From assembly GCA_043228905.1 (NCBI GenBank), contig JBHGNT010000015.1, positions 11,470,001 to 11,534,000 on the forward strand: a stretch of 64,000 nucleotides of DNA, written 5' to 3'. The DNA is from Azolla caroliniana (lineage: Eukaryota; Polypodiophyta). Below are positions 11,464-21,975 of this stretch, one piece after another. The stretch's first letter is position 1; the number at the start of each line of letters is the position of its first letter. The notes under the pieces were generated by a model. The model saw only the letters and a program-made list of their open reading frames with translations. It searched no databases and was not told the origin of the DNA. The position numbers were made by a program, and so were the translations under genes.

Positions 11464-11616
11464 TGGGTACTGACTAGTGTTTGTGGAAGAGGTAAAGGAG
11501 AATCAGTTCGAATCAAACTGTCAGAACAAAGCAAGAGATTGTACGATTGAAGGAAGGTATAAGAGAATAGAAGAAGAGGGGAGAATGGATTGATAAGAGA
11601 AGAGTGGATTTATTAG

Positions 11617-12065
11617 TGTTAAGAATTAGGTAAGTAATTAAGGATGGATTAATTAGTACCTAATTATGTGATTAGTTGATTAGCGGAAGATTATGTGATA
11701 TGTGTGTGTATGTGTGTGAGAGGAAGAGAGAGAGAGAGAGAGAGATACACTTATAAACAACACAAGATGGGGGATGAGTAAGTATATTAAATTAGCATTA
11801 TCATCATCAAATACAAAAATACCTACAATGAGGTATATATAGATTTCATGTGCAAGGGTGCAATTGTGTGAGGATAATATAGGTACAAAAGTGTAAGTCC
11901 TATATTAAATGTACTTAGGAGTGGAGGATCTAGAATATCCCACTTAAGTACAAGGTCCTATTTAAGGCGTTATAGTCAACACTTCTAACTAGATTCTATC
12001 TAGGTAACTACGAAGTTGCATGGTTGACTAACTAACTAAACTAAGTTGAGCTTGATCTCTCAACA
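11617..12065 (-). mobile_element. Solo LTR of the 37.6-kb copia family (449 bp)
   Basis: On minus it starts TGTTGAGAGATCAAGCTCAA and ends CTAATTCTTAACA, matching the 5' LTR at 37592-38036 almost base for base, including the CATCATCATCAAATAC region and a GA tract. It is flanked by a perfect 5-bp duplication ATTAG (11612-11616 and 12066-12070). A lone LTR with duplication shows recombination between the two LTRs of a former full element, which had inserted in the gypsy LTR/leader. Confidence 0.9.
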
Positions 12066-12154
12066 ATTAGAATAGAATGAGTACAAGGATGAGTTGGATA
12101 CAAGGTAGGCTTGGGGCTGAAGATTGTTGTTGATTCGAAGTGATTTGATATGAT

Positions 12155-12287
12155 CTATTTGTCTCTATTTATAGGTTTCTATAAAATAGCTTAGAGATTT
12201 CTAGAATGTTCTAGAATGTTCTGGACCTACAATATTCTAGGATGTTCTAGAATATTTCTAGAATGTTCTAGAAAGTTCCAAAAGTTT
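12155..12287 (-). promoter_or_regulatory. Heat-shock-element cluster upstream of a TATA box in a gypsy LTR
   Basis: Five perfect copies of the 8-bp palindrome TTCTAGAA start at 12199, 12209, 12245, 12256 and 12266, with further TTC/GAA half-sites between. Neighbouring copies are 10-11 bp apart, which gives the alternating nTTCnnGAAn pattern bound by heat-shock factor trimers. On minus the cluster lies directly upstream of CCTATAAATAG (12164-12174), the right order for an enhancer and core promoter reading into the gypsy Gag. Heat induction is an inference; the motif array is seen directly. Confidence 0.7.
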
Positions 12288-12342
12288 CTCTATTACAATA
12301 ATCATTATGAAAAGTAGCATTTATCATTTCATATCCTGATAG

Positions 12343-12408
12343 GTTACCTTAATGGTTAGGCGTCAAATTTCGTAATACGAAGTCCTAGGTTCAAGTCCAG
12401 GTGAAGCA
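12343..12408 (+). repeat. tRNA-like (SINE-head-like) sequence
   Basis: An A-box-like TACCTTAATGG and B-box GGTTCAAGTCC are spaced about 43 bp apart, the spacing inside a tRNA. The anticodon arm does not fold with a 7-base loop and the acceptor strands do not pair, so it is not a working tRNA gene. It looks like a tRNA-derived repeat or degenerate SINE head. Confidence 0.4.
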
Positions 12409-12703
12409 AAATGTTCACGGATTCATGACAGTCACCACGGCGCCGAACGCACCCTTGGATGCGCACCCGAAATCCACTGATGCCACAACGACAGATACGG
12501 ATGAAGGGCCTATGCAAGAAACATTCCACGAAGAGCAGACACCAACGATTGAACTGGCAGAAGAAGACTCGCAAGAAGAACAGACGCAAGAGGCTGAACT
12601 GGAGCTGACAGAACCCATCCCCCCCCCCCCCCCCCCCCCCCCGAACTTGAGACAACATAGCCTATCAACCTCCTTGAACCCGTGCCTACGATGCAGACCA
12701 TGA
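12401..12703 (+). CDS. Hypothetical acidic, proline-tract reading frame
   Basis: A 100-codon frame with a Thr/Asp-rich start, a Glu/Gln-rich middle (EEQTPTIELAEEDSQEEQ) and a run of eight prolines coded by a 24-base poly-C tract at 12619-12642. No domain is recognised. It lies upstream of the LTR-like segment at 12959 on the same strand, so it may be the 3' end of an LTR element's internal region; downstream at 12840-12940 other frames remain charged. It may not be a gene. Confidence 0.2.
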   Translation: MKQNVHGFMTVTTAPNAPLDAHPKSTDATTTDTDEGPMQETFHEEQTPTIELAEEDSQEEQTQEAELELTEPIPPPPPPPPNLRQHSLSTSLNPCLRCRP

Positions 12704-12958
12704 CAATCCCCAGAACACCCACCATAGTTCTCGCGGAGACGGACCGTCCAGAGCCGAACATCCTGAACATCTTCAACGACGTATGAAGGTCTTCTGTGGG
12801 TTCGACCGTGCAAGCACTGTCCCACAGACGTGCCATGTGGTGGCCGCCTTGGACCGCCAAATGGGAAAGGTTGAGAAGGAGAAAGACAAAGGGACGGTTA
12901 CGACAAGCGAAGAAGATGGGTGGGATCATAGCGTAGTAAAGAGGGAGTAACAACTATA

Positions 12959-13344
12959 GTGTGGGGACAGCGAACGGTTCACGCGCCGAGCGTAACCACC
13001 CATGACCCTGTATATAAAGGCCATGGAAAACTTGTAAAAAGCTAGTGATAATCTTGTACTCAATATCTGGAATATAGTTTTTGATTGCCTGACTCTCTGT
13101 GTTGCTGTGACACTTGTATCTGTTCATGTTTCGTGTCAAGTATACGTTTTGTGTTGAAGTCGTATTACACTGTGTATGCTAGTACATAAGGAGTCGGTTG
13201 TAGCTGTCTCCCTAATCTCCACAGTCTCCACGATCAAGTTAACCCTTACGAGTCTCGTACACAGTCACCCGAGTTCCAGGTACGACGTACTCACCCATTC
13301 CTCAAACCACGATTCCCTTGAGCCGAACCCCAAAGGACTAAGGA
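12959..13344 (+). repeat. Putative LTR followed by tRNA-primer-like site
   Basis: The segment starts TGTGGGGACAGC just after a purine-rich AAAGAGGGAG stretch and has a TATA box (TGTATATAAAGG near 13010). It ends before TTGGCGCCGTGTCACC (13345-13360). TGGCGCCGT is the start of the tRNA-Asp-type primer site of several plant gypsy groups (Athila/Tat). Having both a purine tract before and a primer site after is odd for one LTR; a solo or rearranged copy is possible. No second copy is in the window. Confidence 0.45.
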
Positions 13345-13382
13345 TTTGGCGCCGTGTCACCTTAACTGGTAACAATATGTAG

Positions 13383-14165
13383 TTAATCAACAACAAACTT
13401 GGAAGTATTTCTAGAATCCATCTCCGAATTTATGGAAACACTTGGTTGATCTCCTCCAAAATTCTTACAAAATCTCTTCGAATGATCAGCTAGAGATTGA
13501 TTGTCCAACCAAATGTACCAAATCAAACAAATATCTTCTTTTGTTTTATGAATTGTCACCAAGATGATCAAGTTGACATTTTCTTCACTTGGCAAAGTTT
13601 GCATGCAATAATTTAGTTCATTCTTCCATTAGATATACTTCTTTCTTTGCTAACATAAGATGTCATCTCCATTGGACAATGCTTAGAACATCCAAAAATC
13701 TAAAAAAATCCCATTTTTGACAATTGTCTAGTTCAACTCCAAGAGGTTCACACTTCTCTTTCTCACCGTATATGTGATGCTCATGCCACATAGAAGAAAT
13801 TTTAAAATCATCGTCATCTCAACTCATCCCCAGAATTAGGTAAGTTTTAAGTTGGGGATCATGTATGGCTCAACATTTATGTAGTAATGAAAAGACCAAT
13901 GAGCTATGTAGCAAGTTGGATTATCAATGGTTGGGTCCATACAAAATCTCTAATGAGATAAATGAGGTTGGTTTTTTTTATCTTGATCACCCTCCTCATA
14001 TATCTCTTCTACTAGGATTCCAGGTATAACCTTATGCTTTTTAGCTCTGATATTCTAGATTCCGTTGTTCGTGGCCCCATCTAATAATTGCGTTGAGCTT
14101 GCTGATGGTCCAGAATATGAGGTGGCAGCCATTTTGTACTCCAAGGTTCGTTGCGTTGCTATGCG
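13383..14165 (+). pseudogene. Gypsy integrase C-terminus and chromodomain remnant
   Basis: Heavily mutated plus-strand remnant. Near 13555-13670, ELSPRWSS-like sequence reads NCHQDDQVDIFFTWQ and then VHSSIRYTSFFANIRCH, matching the end of the gypsy integrase core. Near 13905-14025, CSKLDYQWLGPYKISNEINE, then YLDHPPHISLL, matches the integrase C-terminal barrel. At 14095-14145, VELADGPEYEVAAILYSKV matches the start of a chromodomain, marking a chromovirus. Stops and frameshifts throughout. It ends at the (GT)n tract upstream of the GPT gene. Confidence 0.65.
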
Positions 14166-14232
14166 CGAACAATACATATTCGAATTCTTTCAACGGTTCA
14201 AGATCCAGACAGACTTCTTCTACGCATTAATC

Positions 14233-14237
<5 letters not shown>

Positions 14238-14295
<58 letters not shown>

Positions 14296-14297
14296 GA
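14238..14297. repeat. Compound (GT)n(GA)n microsatellite
   Basis: About 17 GT units followed by about 11 GA units, 219 bp upstream of the GPT start codon. It separates the retroelement remnant from the gene's 5' region. Confidence 0.95.
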
Positions 14298-14515
14298 GAA
14301 GACATAGATAGGGTTATGAAGTTCGATCTACACTTAAGTCAACTAGACATGAAGGAAATGAACCGATCTCTGAAAGACAAAAAAAATTAAATGAATAAAC
14401 CAAGTAAAATAGAAAAAATTAAAATTAGGAAATCAATGTGTATTGACGAGAGACGACTCTGTATCTTCTTCTTCCTTCTTCTTCCACAGACAAGAGAAGA
14501 GAAGAGAAGACAGGC

Positions 14516-17500
14516 ATGGCGGAGGGAATGACGAAGAGGAAACCCAAACCATCAAAAGCATCATCAGCAGCAGAAGAAGAGAAGAAGAAGGTCGACAATC
14601 CCTCATCTCTCCCCGCCCCCGCCCTTCCTCCACCTCCTTCCCTGACTGCAAAGCACAGGGTAGTGGCGATCTTCGGATTTCTCTGCTTATTACCATACCT
14701 TTACTTCCTGTCTGTGCTGGATCTGGACAGCGGAGTGAGAAGGGCGATCCTCATTAACTCTGCGATGAGCGTAGTCGGTCTTCTCTCCACTGTCCTTCTA
14801 ATTCCCGTGGCTTCCAAGTATGTCCTCAAGAGAGGTATGTTTGGATACGATATCAACAAGAGAGGATCCCCTGGTGGGCTCATCCAAGTGTAAGGAAAAA
14901 CTTAACTCAACTCCTCACACTTCTGTTCCTGTGCATCTTTTCCTTTCTTTTGTTGCTTTTTGCTTTCTTCGCCTTCGTGCATTTTTGCATAGCTTTTGTT
15001 GCCATTCTTCTTGGCCTTTTTGCATCGGTGAAAATTCTTTATTCTTTTTTGTTTTACGCATTATTTATTTATTTTAAATGTCTGCATCTTATTTACTGTG
15101 TTCATTTTTGTTTTCTTTTTCTTATGGAATCGTATTGTTTGCTACAAAATACTTATGTATGCTTTTTTTCTATGATTTTGTTTATTTCGAATTTGTTTCA
15201 TCGATTTCAGTTTTTTTGTTTTCATTTGTAAGCATTTGTTTTCATTTCTTTTTATTTCAGATACTCTTTGCATTTTCTTTTATGTTGTGAATACTAATTT
15301 CCTATGATTTGGCTCTGATTTTCTTTTATGCCATGATCGCTAATCACAGACCTTCCTATGATTTTTGCTTTGGTTTCCAATATTGTATGCTTCAAACACT
15401 CATCACAGATTTTGGATTTTGTTTTGAGTTCAGATTAGTGTTTTGGATTTCTAATTAATCAGGTTGTTCAATCTGCCCGTTATTTTATGTTTCTCTTTTA
15501 TTTCATTGTATGGTTTTTCAGTTTAGGATCATGAACACTAGTGTCAATATGTTGCATGCCTATAAACAGTTGTTTTCCTTTGATTTTTGAAATTTTGGCG
15601 TTTTTTTAATGGTTTACTTTTGGATTGATTTCAGTTGTTTTGTGCAAATTGTTTTTGCAATTAATGTTGATACTAAATTTCTCTGCACTTTTTACCGAAT
15701 AAACAGACCTGAATCTATGGGTTTGGTTTCTGGGATTGTATATCTGGTGGTGATGATTCTTTTTCAGCATTTCTACTTCACACCAGAATCAGCTGTAAGT
15801 TAGTCTTTCTTTTCTTTAAAGTGTGTCTATTGATTCTCGACTTTCCCAAGTGGAAATAAATATACACTTTGCCCACGAAATTTGAGATAAAATTATACTC
15901 AAGTAGCAAATGAAATTCAACAAAAAGTGCACTTAGCAGTGATGTGGAAAGAAAAACAGATGCACCTAGTTGTGAATTCCAGATAAAGAATTCGGTGAGG
16001 AAAAACCTAGAGAAATTGTACCATATGCTCCCATGATCTTAAAAATAAAACTAAATGATAAGGGCATATTCAAGAAATTCAATATTCCATATAAGTGTCC
16101 TTTGCTATAGCAATCTATGCTATAGAATGTAAACATATTTGCTAAATTGGAGTTGCTTTAGCACTATATATGTTTTGTTTCTTTAGTATTGTTTTTTGAT
16201 GAGGATGTATGTGGAAAATGCAGTGGCTTGTACAATATAATGCAGCGTTGACATCTATTTGCTTCATTCTTTTCTTGGGATTCATGGATGATGTACTCGA
16301 TATACCATGGCGAATGTGCGTCTCAATTGTTTTTATGAAGTTCATATATATGTGTGGGTGTTTGTGTATGTGTGTGTGTGGGCATGTGTGTAACCAATAC
16401 ATTACCCGTGTATTTGTCAATTGTTTTTTATAAATTTTATTCATATCAATATATTCCCATATTATCTTGATCCTTCTCCATTTGTTTATTTTTATCATTA
16501 TATTCTATTGTGCAGAAAACTCTTGCTACCCTCCTTTGCAGCTCTTCCCTTGCTAATGGCATATGCTGGTAGCACAACGATTCTCATTCCAAAACCAATC
16601 AAGGGATATCTTGGAATAGAGAATTTGGATTTAGGTAATTTTATCACTTGAAAATATATTTGATTAGGAATATAACTCTATTTTGTGGTTTCGAATTGTT
16701 TCAAAGTAGTGCAATGATTTTGTTTTTATATACATATTCTTCTTTGTGTATCAGGGTGGATTTACAAGCTTTACATGGGTCTTTTGGCTGTTTTTTGCAC
16801 TAACTCTATAAATATACATGCTGGACTCAATGGCTTAGAAGTTGGACAATCAATAATTATTTGTGGCGCGGTATATGCATTTTTCTTTCCTACTATCATT
16901 GTAATATGATGTAATGGAGTGCTAACAAACTTGAGAATACTATTGTTGTTCTTTGACATGGCTAAAGATCTATTAATACATAAACTATTTGTGTTTGTTT
17001 CCATTTCTTTTGTTTTCTGTTTCTTAGTTGAACATACTGATCAAATACACTCTTATAGGTTTGATTTTATCATCAAAATTTGTGGAATAATGTCTATAAT
17101 TACGCTCATAAATGCTAGGTGCTTGTGCATAATATAACAACAATCGCATCGTCTGCGTATGATCGTCAACAAGCACATGCATTTTCTCTCTATCTTATGC
17201 AACCCATGGTGGGAGTGTCCCTTGGTTTGCTCACTTATAACTGGTATATGTCAAAACCAAAATCTTCATTTAATACTATAAAAAATGATTATCACCCAAA
17301 ATTCTAATGTCTTTGTCATCTCTAGGTACCCGTCATCTGTTTTTGTTGGTGATACATATACATACTTTGCAGGGATGTCATTGGCTGTTGTTGGAATTCT
17401 TGGTCACTTCAGGTATCATTATACAATATTTATTTCTGAAGCATTCGTTAATCATGAATTTTTCTTGCCTATTATTTTAATATGATGTAATAGAACCCTT

Positions 17501-18506
17501 GATGTTAACAATATCCCTTGTCTTTTTAACGTTCTACTTACTGAGAGATTGGTTTTGGATTGCAAGATCAATCTCAATACTCTCTTCAGTAAACCTATTT
17601 GCATGTCGATATGGCATCTTTTTTAGAGTAGTTTCTTATATCTTTGATTATTCTAATCAGCTTCTTTTTTTAATCTATGCAGTGAAACCCTCCTCCTCTT
17701 TTTTCTACCTCAGATTCTTAACTTCCTTTATTCTTTACCACAGGTTTGAGTTTCATGTTCTTCATTTAACATTGCTGCAAAGATTTATGTAGCTTTTTTC
17801 GCCGACAAATTGAATGCATATATATTTTTTTAACAGCTTTTGAAGATAGTTCCATGCCCACGACATCGCCTCCCTATGTATGTAATATTCTTTAAACATC
17901 TGTACAGCAATACATGATGTTTGAATAGAGCTAAAATATTTGAATCAATATTGATGTGAAAGAATTTTTCTTTGATATTTGTTTTTGATGATTAAAGTAC
18001 TTGATTCTTTTGTAGATTCGATCCAAAAACAGGGCTTCTCACTGGCACTAAGGACATGAACCTTGTTAATTTGTTCCTCAGACTTTTCGGAAGATGTTCT
18101 GAGCTCCAGCTTCTGATCAGATTATTAATTTTCCAGGTTATTACTTCATCCCCTCACAAGTAAATGAGAATCTCTCTTGAATCAAGAAAAGCGAAGTATG
18201 AATCAAAAGTCTCTCGTAAAACCAATTTTCATAATTTTATGATCCAAGCAATCATATGCATGAGAATTGTAACATGTGATCGATCTTTATTGTGGAGATA
18301 TCACTGTTTCTTGAGTTTTTTATAGAATATGTATTATTCTATCAAAAAATTCTTGATTAAAGCAATGTTATAATCACTGAGCCTTCCAAGGAAACATAGA
18401 TATATGCTGAAATGTTTGGTTTTTTGTTTGTGAAATGTTTGAACAGGTTCTCTCTTGTGGTTTATGCTTTGGAATCCGATACATAATGGCAGGATGGTAC
18501 AAGTGA
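14516..18506 (+). CDS. GPT: UDP-GlcNAc:dolichyl-phosphate GlcNAc-1-P transferase
   Basis: Eleven exons, all with GT..AG introns and matching phase: 14516-14889, 15707-15794, 16224-16315, 16516-16634, 16755-16870, 17119-17243, 17326-17412, 17683-17743, 17837-17877, 18016-18136, 18447-18506. They sum to 1284 nt, 427 aa plus stop, the usual length for plant GPT (about 430). The enzyme makes GlcNAc-PP-dolichol, the first lipid-linked step of N-glycosylation, on the ER membrane. Family marks: a hydrophobic N-terminal span ([17 protein letters not shown]), [74 protein letters not shown], and a C-terminal [12 protein letters not shown]. The cytosolic N-terminus is Lys/Pro/Ser-rich. It is the human DPAGT1 / yeast ALG7 orthologue type and the sense target of tunicamycin. 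No damage seen; probably functional. Confidence 0.95.
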
Positions 18507-21500
18507 TTGAATTTAGTGATGCAAAAAAGTTGAGCATGTGAGAAAATCATGTGTATGAGGGACGTCCTGTGACCAATATTTTTGTGGCCATCGTGCTCTT
18601 TTAAGAAATCAAATTTAGCAACATTTTTTCCGGCAAAAGATGCATTGTAATCTCATAGATATCATGTATTGTTATCTCGAGGCAGAGGTAGGTTTGAAGA
18701 AAGAAACAAATTGAGACCCAATATGGGGAGAGTTGGTTCAAGAGAACTTGTAATTGAGTCTTGGGATCTATGTGGATTAACACATATTATATATTCAGCT
18801 CATCAGAAGTATAAATGAACTTCCAATCCACTTGTTTTATTTAATTGAAAATTAACTGAAGTAAAACCCATCAAATTGATATTTGGGAACGATATATGTT
18901 TTGTTCTGCCCTAAATCTGCAAAGCCCAAATGAAATATGTTCTGAAAATAACACAAAAGGAAAGCTTTTCGTATTGATGGTTGATACATTGCCTGCAATT
19001 CAAGCTAGTAAATATATTTATGTCTCGTATCATAATGCAATGATCCCATGATTCTGGGTGTAATCCAACATAGGGTTTACTAGTTGAAATGGGCAAGTTG
19101 AACTAACCAAAATATGTCCACTTTTTAATACATTCTTTTTCATTCGAAGGTGCCACAAAGACATCAATCCCTAGGAACCTGTTGGCAGCTTCTAGTGATA
19201 GGTGAAGCCTATGCCATATATTCTCCTGCCTTTGGGGAATGTTAACACATAGATTTCTATCAAAGTATCCCTTTGTTGGATGGTACATCGCTGGTAATTC
19301 TGGAAACTTAGCACTCCAATGTATTTATGGTAGTACACAAATATAAAACACTTTCGGAAAAGAGATTTTGGATACTATTTATCATATCGATTGGAAAGGT
19401 TGTCAAGGCTAAATATTGTATTTGAAGGGAATTTAGGATGTGAATTTATCATTTGTTAGTGTTTCTACTTCGGTGTTTATGTCATTGTTTAGGGTTCATC
19501 ACATTGTCAATTCACACCAAGTCCGTATAAAACTCGGTCCTCTATGCTAAACCCTATTTGAGGCCCAAAATTCTAGTCATTGTTTCATTCAAAGTGTGGC
19601 TTGTTTGAATTATCAAAATGGAACACATTTCATTTCTCTATTCGGAACACTTAAATTCAACATATAATTGGTGGCAGGTGCCATGCATCACATATCTGGT
19701 GAATAAGGAATTTTAATTTGAAACTCTAAACCTTCATTTTTTTAATAGTGGTATGGTTTGAGTGGACGAAGCACATGAAGAGGTCAATGAGACCTCCATG
19801 GATATGAAGGATCAAAGATTAGGAATGTCATTATCAATGAGCTATTTTGTATGAGAGATTATTAGAGTGATATTGAAGGGTGACTTTACACAGCTAAAAC
19901 AATGGAAGCTTACTGTTCCTTGTAACGGCATCCACCCAATATGTAATAGGCCCACATGGATATCTGGCAAAACCTAGGTCATTAATTTAGTAGTGTAGGT
20001 CTAGCAAGGCTATATGTATATTGATGATTTCGTCGGTATTATTGGGCTTTGCTCTCCTCATACCCCTGCAAACGATCTTATATCAAAAATCATCGTTGAT
20101 GGCTTTAAATTCATCGTCATTTGTATCACATGGCTTTGGTCCGGCATTGGTCACATGTGATCGTTTGATTATATATAGTTGCTCTGCACGCAATAATTTA
20201 TGAGCCAAACTTTTCATAAAGCCTTTAATTAATGCCCCTAATCAATGCACTCAGAAACCTTGAATTCCCAGGAAATTTGACTGCCATTAATCCCCAAGGA
20301 ACTAGTTATAAATTTCATGAAATTGTGAATACACTCCAAATACATATTCATGATCAAAAGAATAGTACCAAAATCGAGTGAATATCATGTCCAATCCTAC
20401 AATTATGTCCACCCTTATCTCATGATAATAAACATTTATGAGTTCCACATTTGCTTTCAATTTTCAGTTACAGAAGTCTTTATTGAAAATCTTCTGACTG
20501 TTCATTATCTATGCAATCAATGGATAAGTAGACGTCATATTACTTCATTTCATGTCGACAAAAATATTACTCGTGACATTCCTATTACATTGACAATAAA
20601 GAGGGTAAATTGATAGGTTTCATAGTGGCATAGCCAAGCCAAACACCATGTTTGAATTATCATTCATCGTCATGTTATGTGCATGCACATTGTGATCACA
20701 ATGCAAGTAAGAGAAGGTTAGTTATATGCAATGACCCCGCTATTATTTGTAGAAACAGAACTCCTTAGTTTTGCCTTCTTTCAACAAATGTACCTAAATG
20801 TTTTACTATTTCCTCAGACACTCACTCTTCTCTAACCCACCGAGACAGAGATAAGGTACAAACTGACACAAACTAGGATTGCTCCTTCAGAAAGGATATC
20901 CATAAGCATTTTAATAGAGGACAATAAAGAAAACCTTCGGCCGCATTCGTGAAAAGTAGAGAACCTGGGTATTTTGAATGTGTCCTAACAAACAGAGTAC
21001 CGCACATTGTGACTGAGAAATAGGTCCAGATTGAAAGAATGTGGAAAATGCAAACTTTTAAGTGATGGAAAGTGGAGCATTGTAGCAGAGTAGTATTATG
21101 TATACATATATTCACAGAGTATTATTTGGGCTATAGTTTTAACAATGAATTGACATGAGTATCTCATAACATTACAAATGAGTAACGAAAGTATTGTGAA
21201 GTTTTTACTGCGTTTCTGTTGTCATTATGTAGAGTAGTTTAGTTTAACCTTAAGCTTGTCGGACTTCGTGATGCCCTGGCCCCTATTGGGAACCAAGCCC
21301 AAGATGCTCAACAAGTTGAAGGGCAAATACTTATATATCGGCTTACAAATTTGCCTACCCGCAGTTTTATTTCGGGAGGCCCTCATTTGTAACAAAACAC
21401 CCTTTGGATGGTGACAGAGACCAATACTGAAGAGGTGGTGCAGCTATTGTGAGACTTGCCTTTAAGACCCAGAAAACATCTGAAAGGGAAATGCTGAGGT

Positions 21501-21975
21501 TGCCACATCTTTCATTTTCATTTAGATTCCTGGAGTTGAGCATGCGATAACAAGATATGGATATGAAACAGTATTAGTCTGTCTTTCGATATCCATCTTC
21601 TCATTCTTGTCTGCAACAATGGCTTCTTTCACCTTGCTAGATTGGCTCTTGTATGCATGTGAATTCTCCACTTAGTTTACCCACACACAATCATAAAACA
21701 TGAAATTCTCTTATCTGGGTATCCATCTTTGTATGAAGACCATTTTGCTCACAAGGAAACAAAGCTCGGAGCCGATAAAAGATATGAATGTAGGCCAAAC
21801 CTTCTGCAAATATTGTCACCACAACTGTATCGAATGGTATTGGCACAATGATTTGCAGGTTTCTTCACCCATAACAATGCCTACAGTTGAGAGAGAAAGG
21901 AAAAGTTAGGGTATTAGGGCGGAACTTATGTACATCTCTCTCTCTCTCTCTCCACACCTGGATATATATACTCAC
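18507..21975. other. Intergenic, between convergent genes
   Basis: About 3.5 kb of AT-rich sequence between the 3' ends of the GPT gene and the BTB/NPH3 gene. I see no coherent gene, RNA gene or clear transposon ends. A slightly GC-richer block at 21240-21520 has no readable long frame. A short (CT)n tract is at 21936-21951. Confidence 0.6.

Larger units (their letters stand above)
11464..12345 (-). repeat. Leader and 5' LTR region of the 8.7-11.5 kb gypsy element
   Basis: Upstream (on minus) of the Gag start lies a non-coding region with a heat-shock-motif cluster at 12199-12280 and a TATA-like CCTATAAATAG at about 12164-12174, as expected for U3 and the transcription start of an LTR. The 11617-12065 part is a later solo LTR of another family. 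I could not fix exact LTR ends or a primer site because the 3' LTR is missing, so this assignment is inferred from position and the promoter-like content. Confidence 0.5.

Noticed and set aside
12343-12408. A functional tRNA gene
   Set aside because: A- and B-boxes are present but the acceptor stem does not pair and the anticodon arm has a 3-base loop.
18507-21975. Hidden third gene between the two host genes
   Set aside because: Only short frames of 60-90 codons without domains or plausible exon joining were seen.
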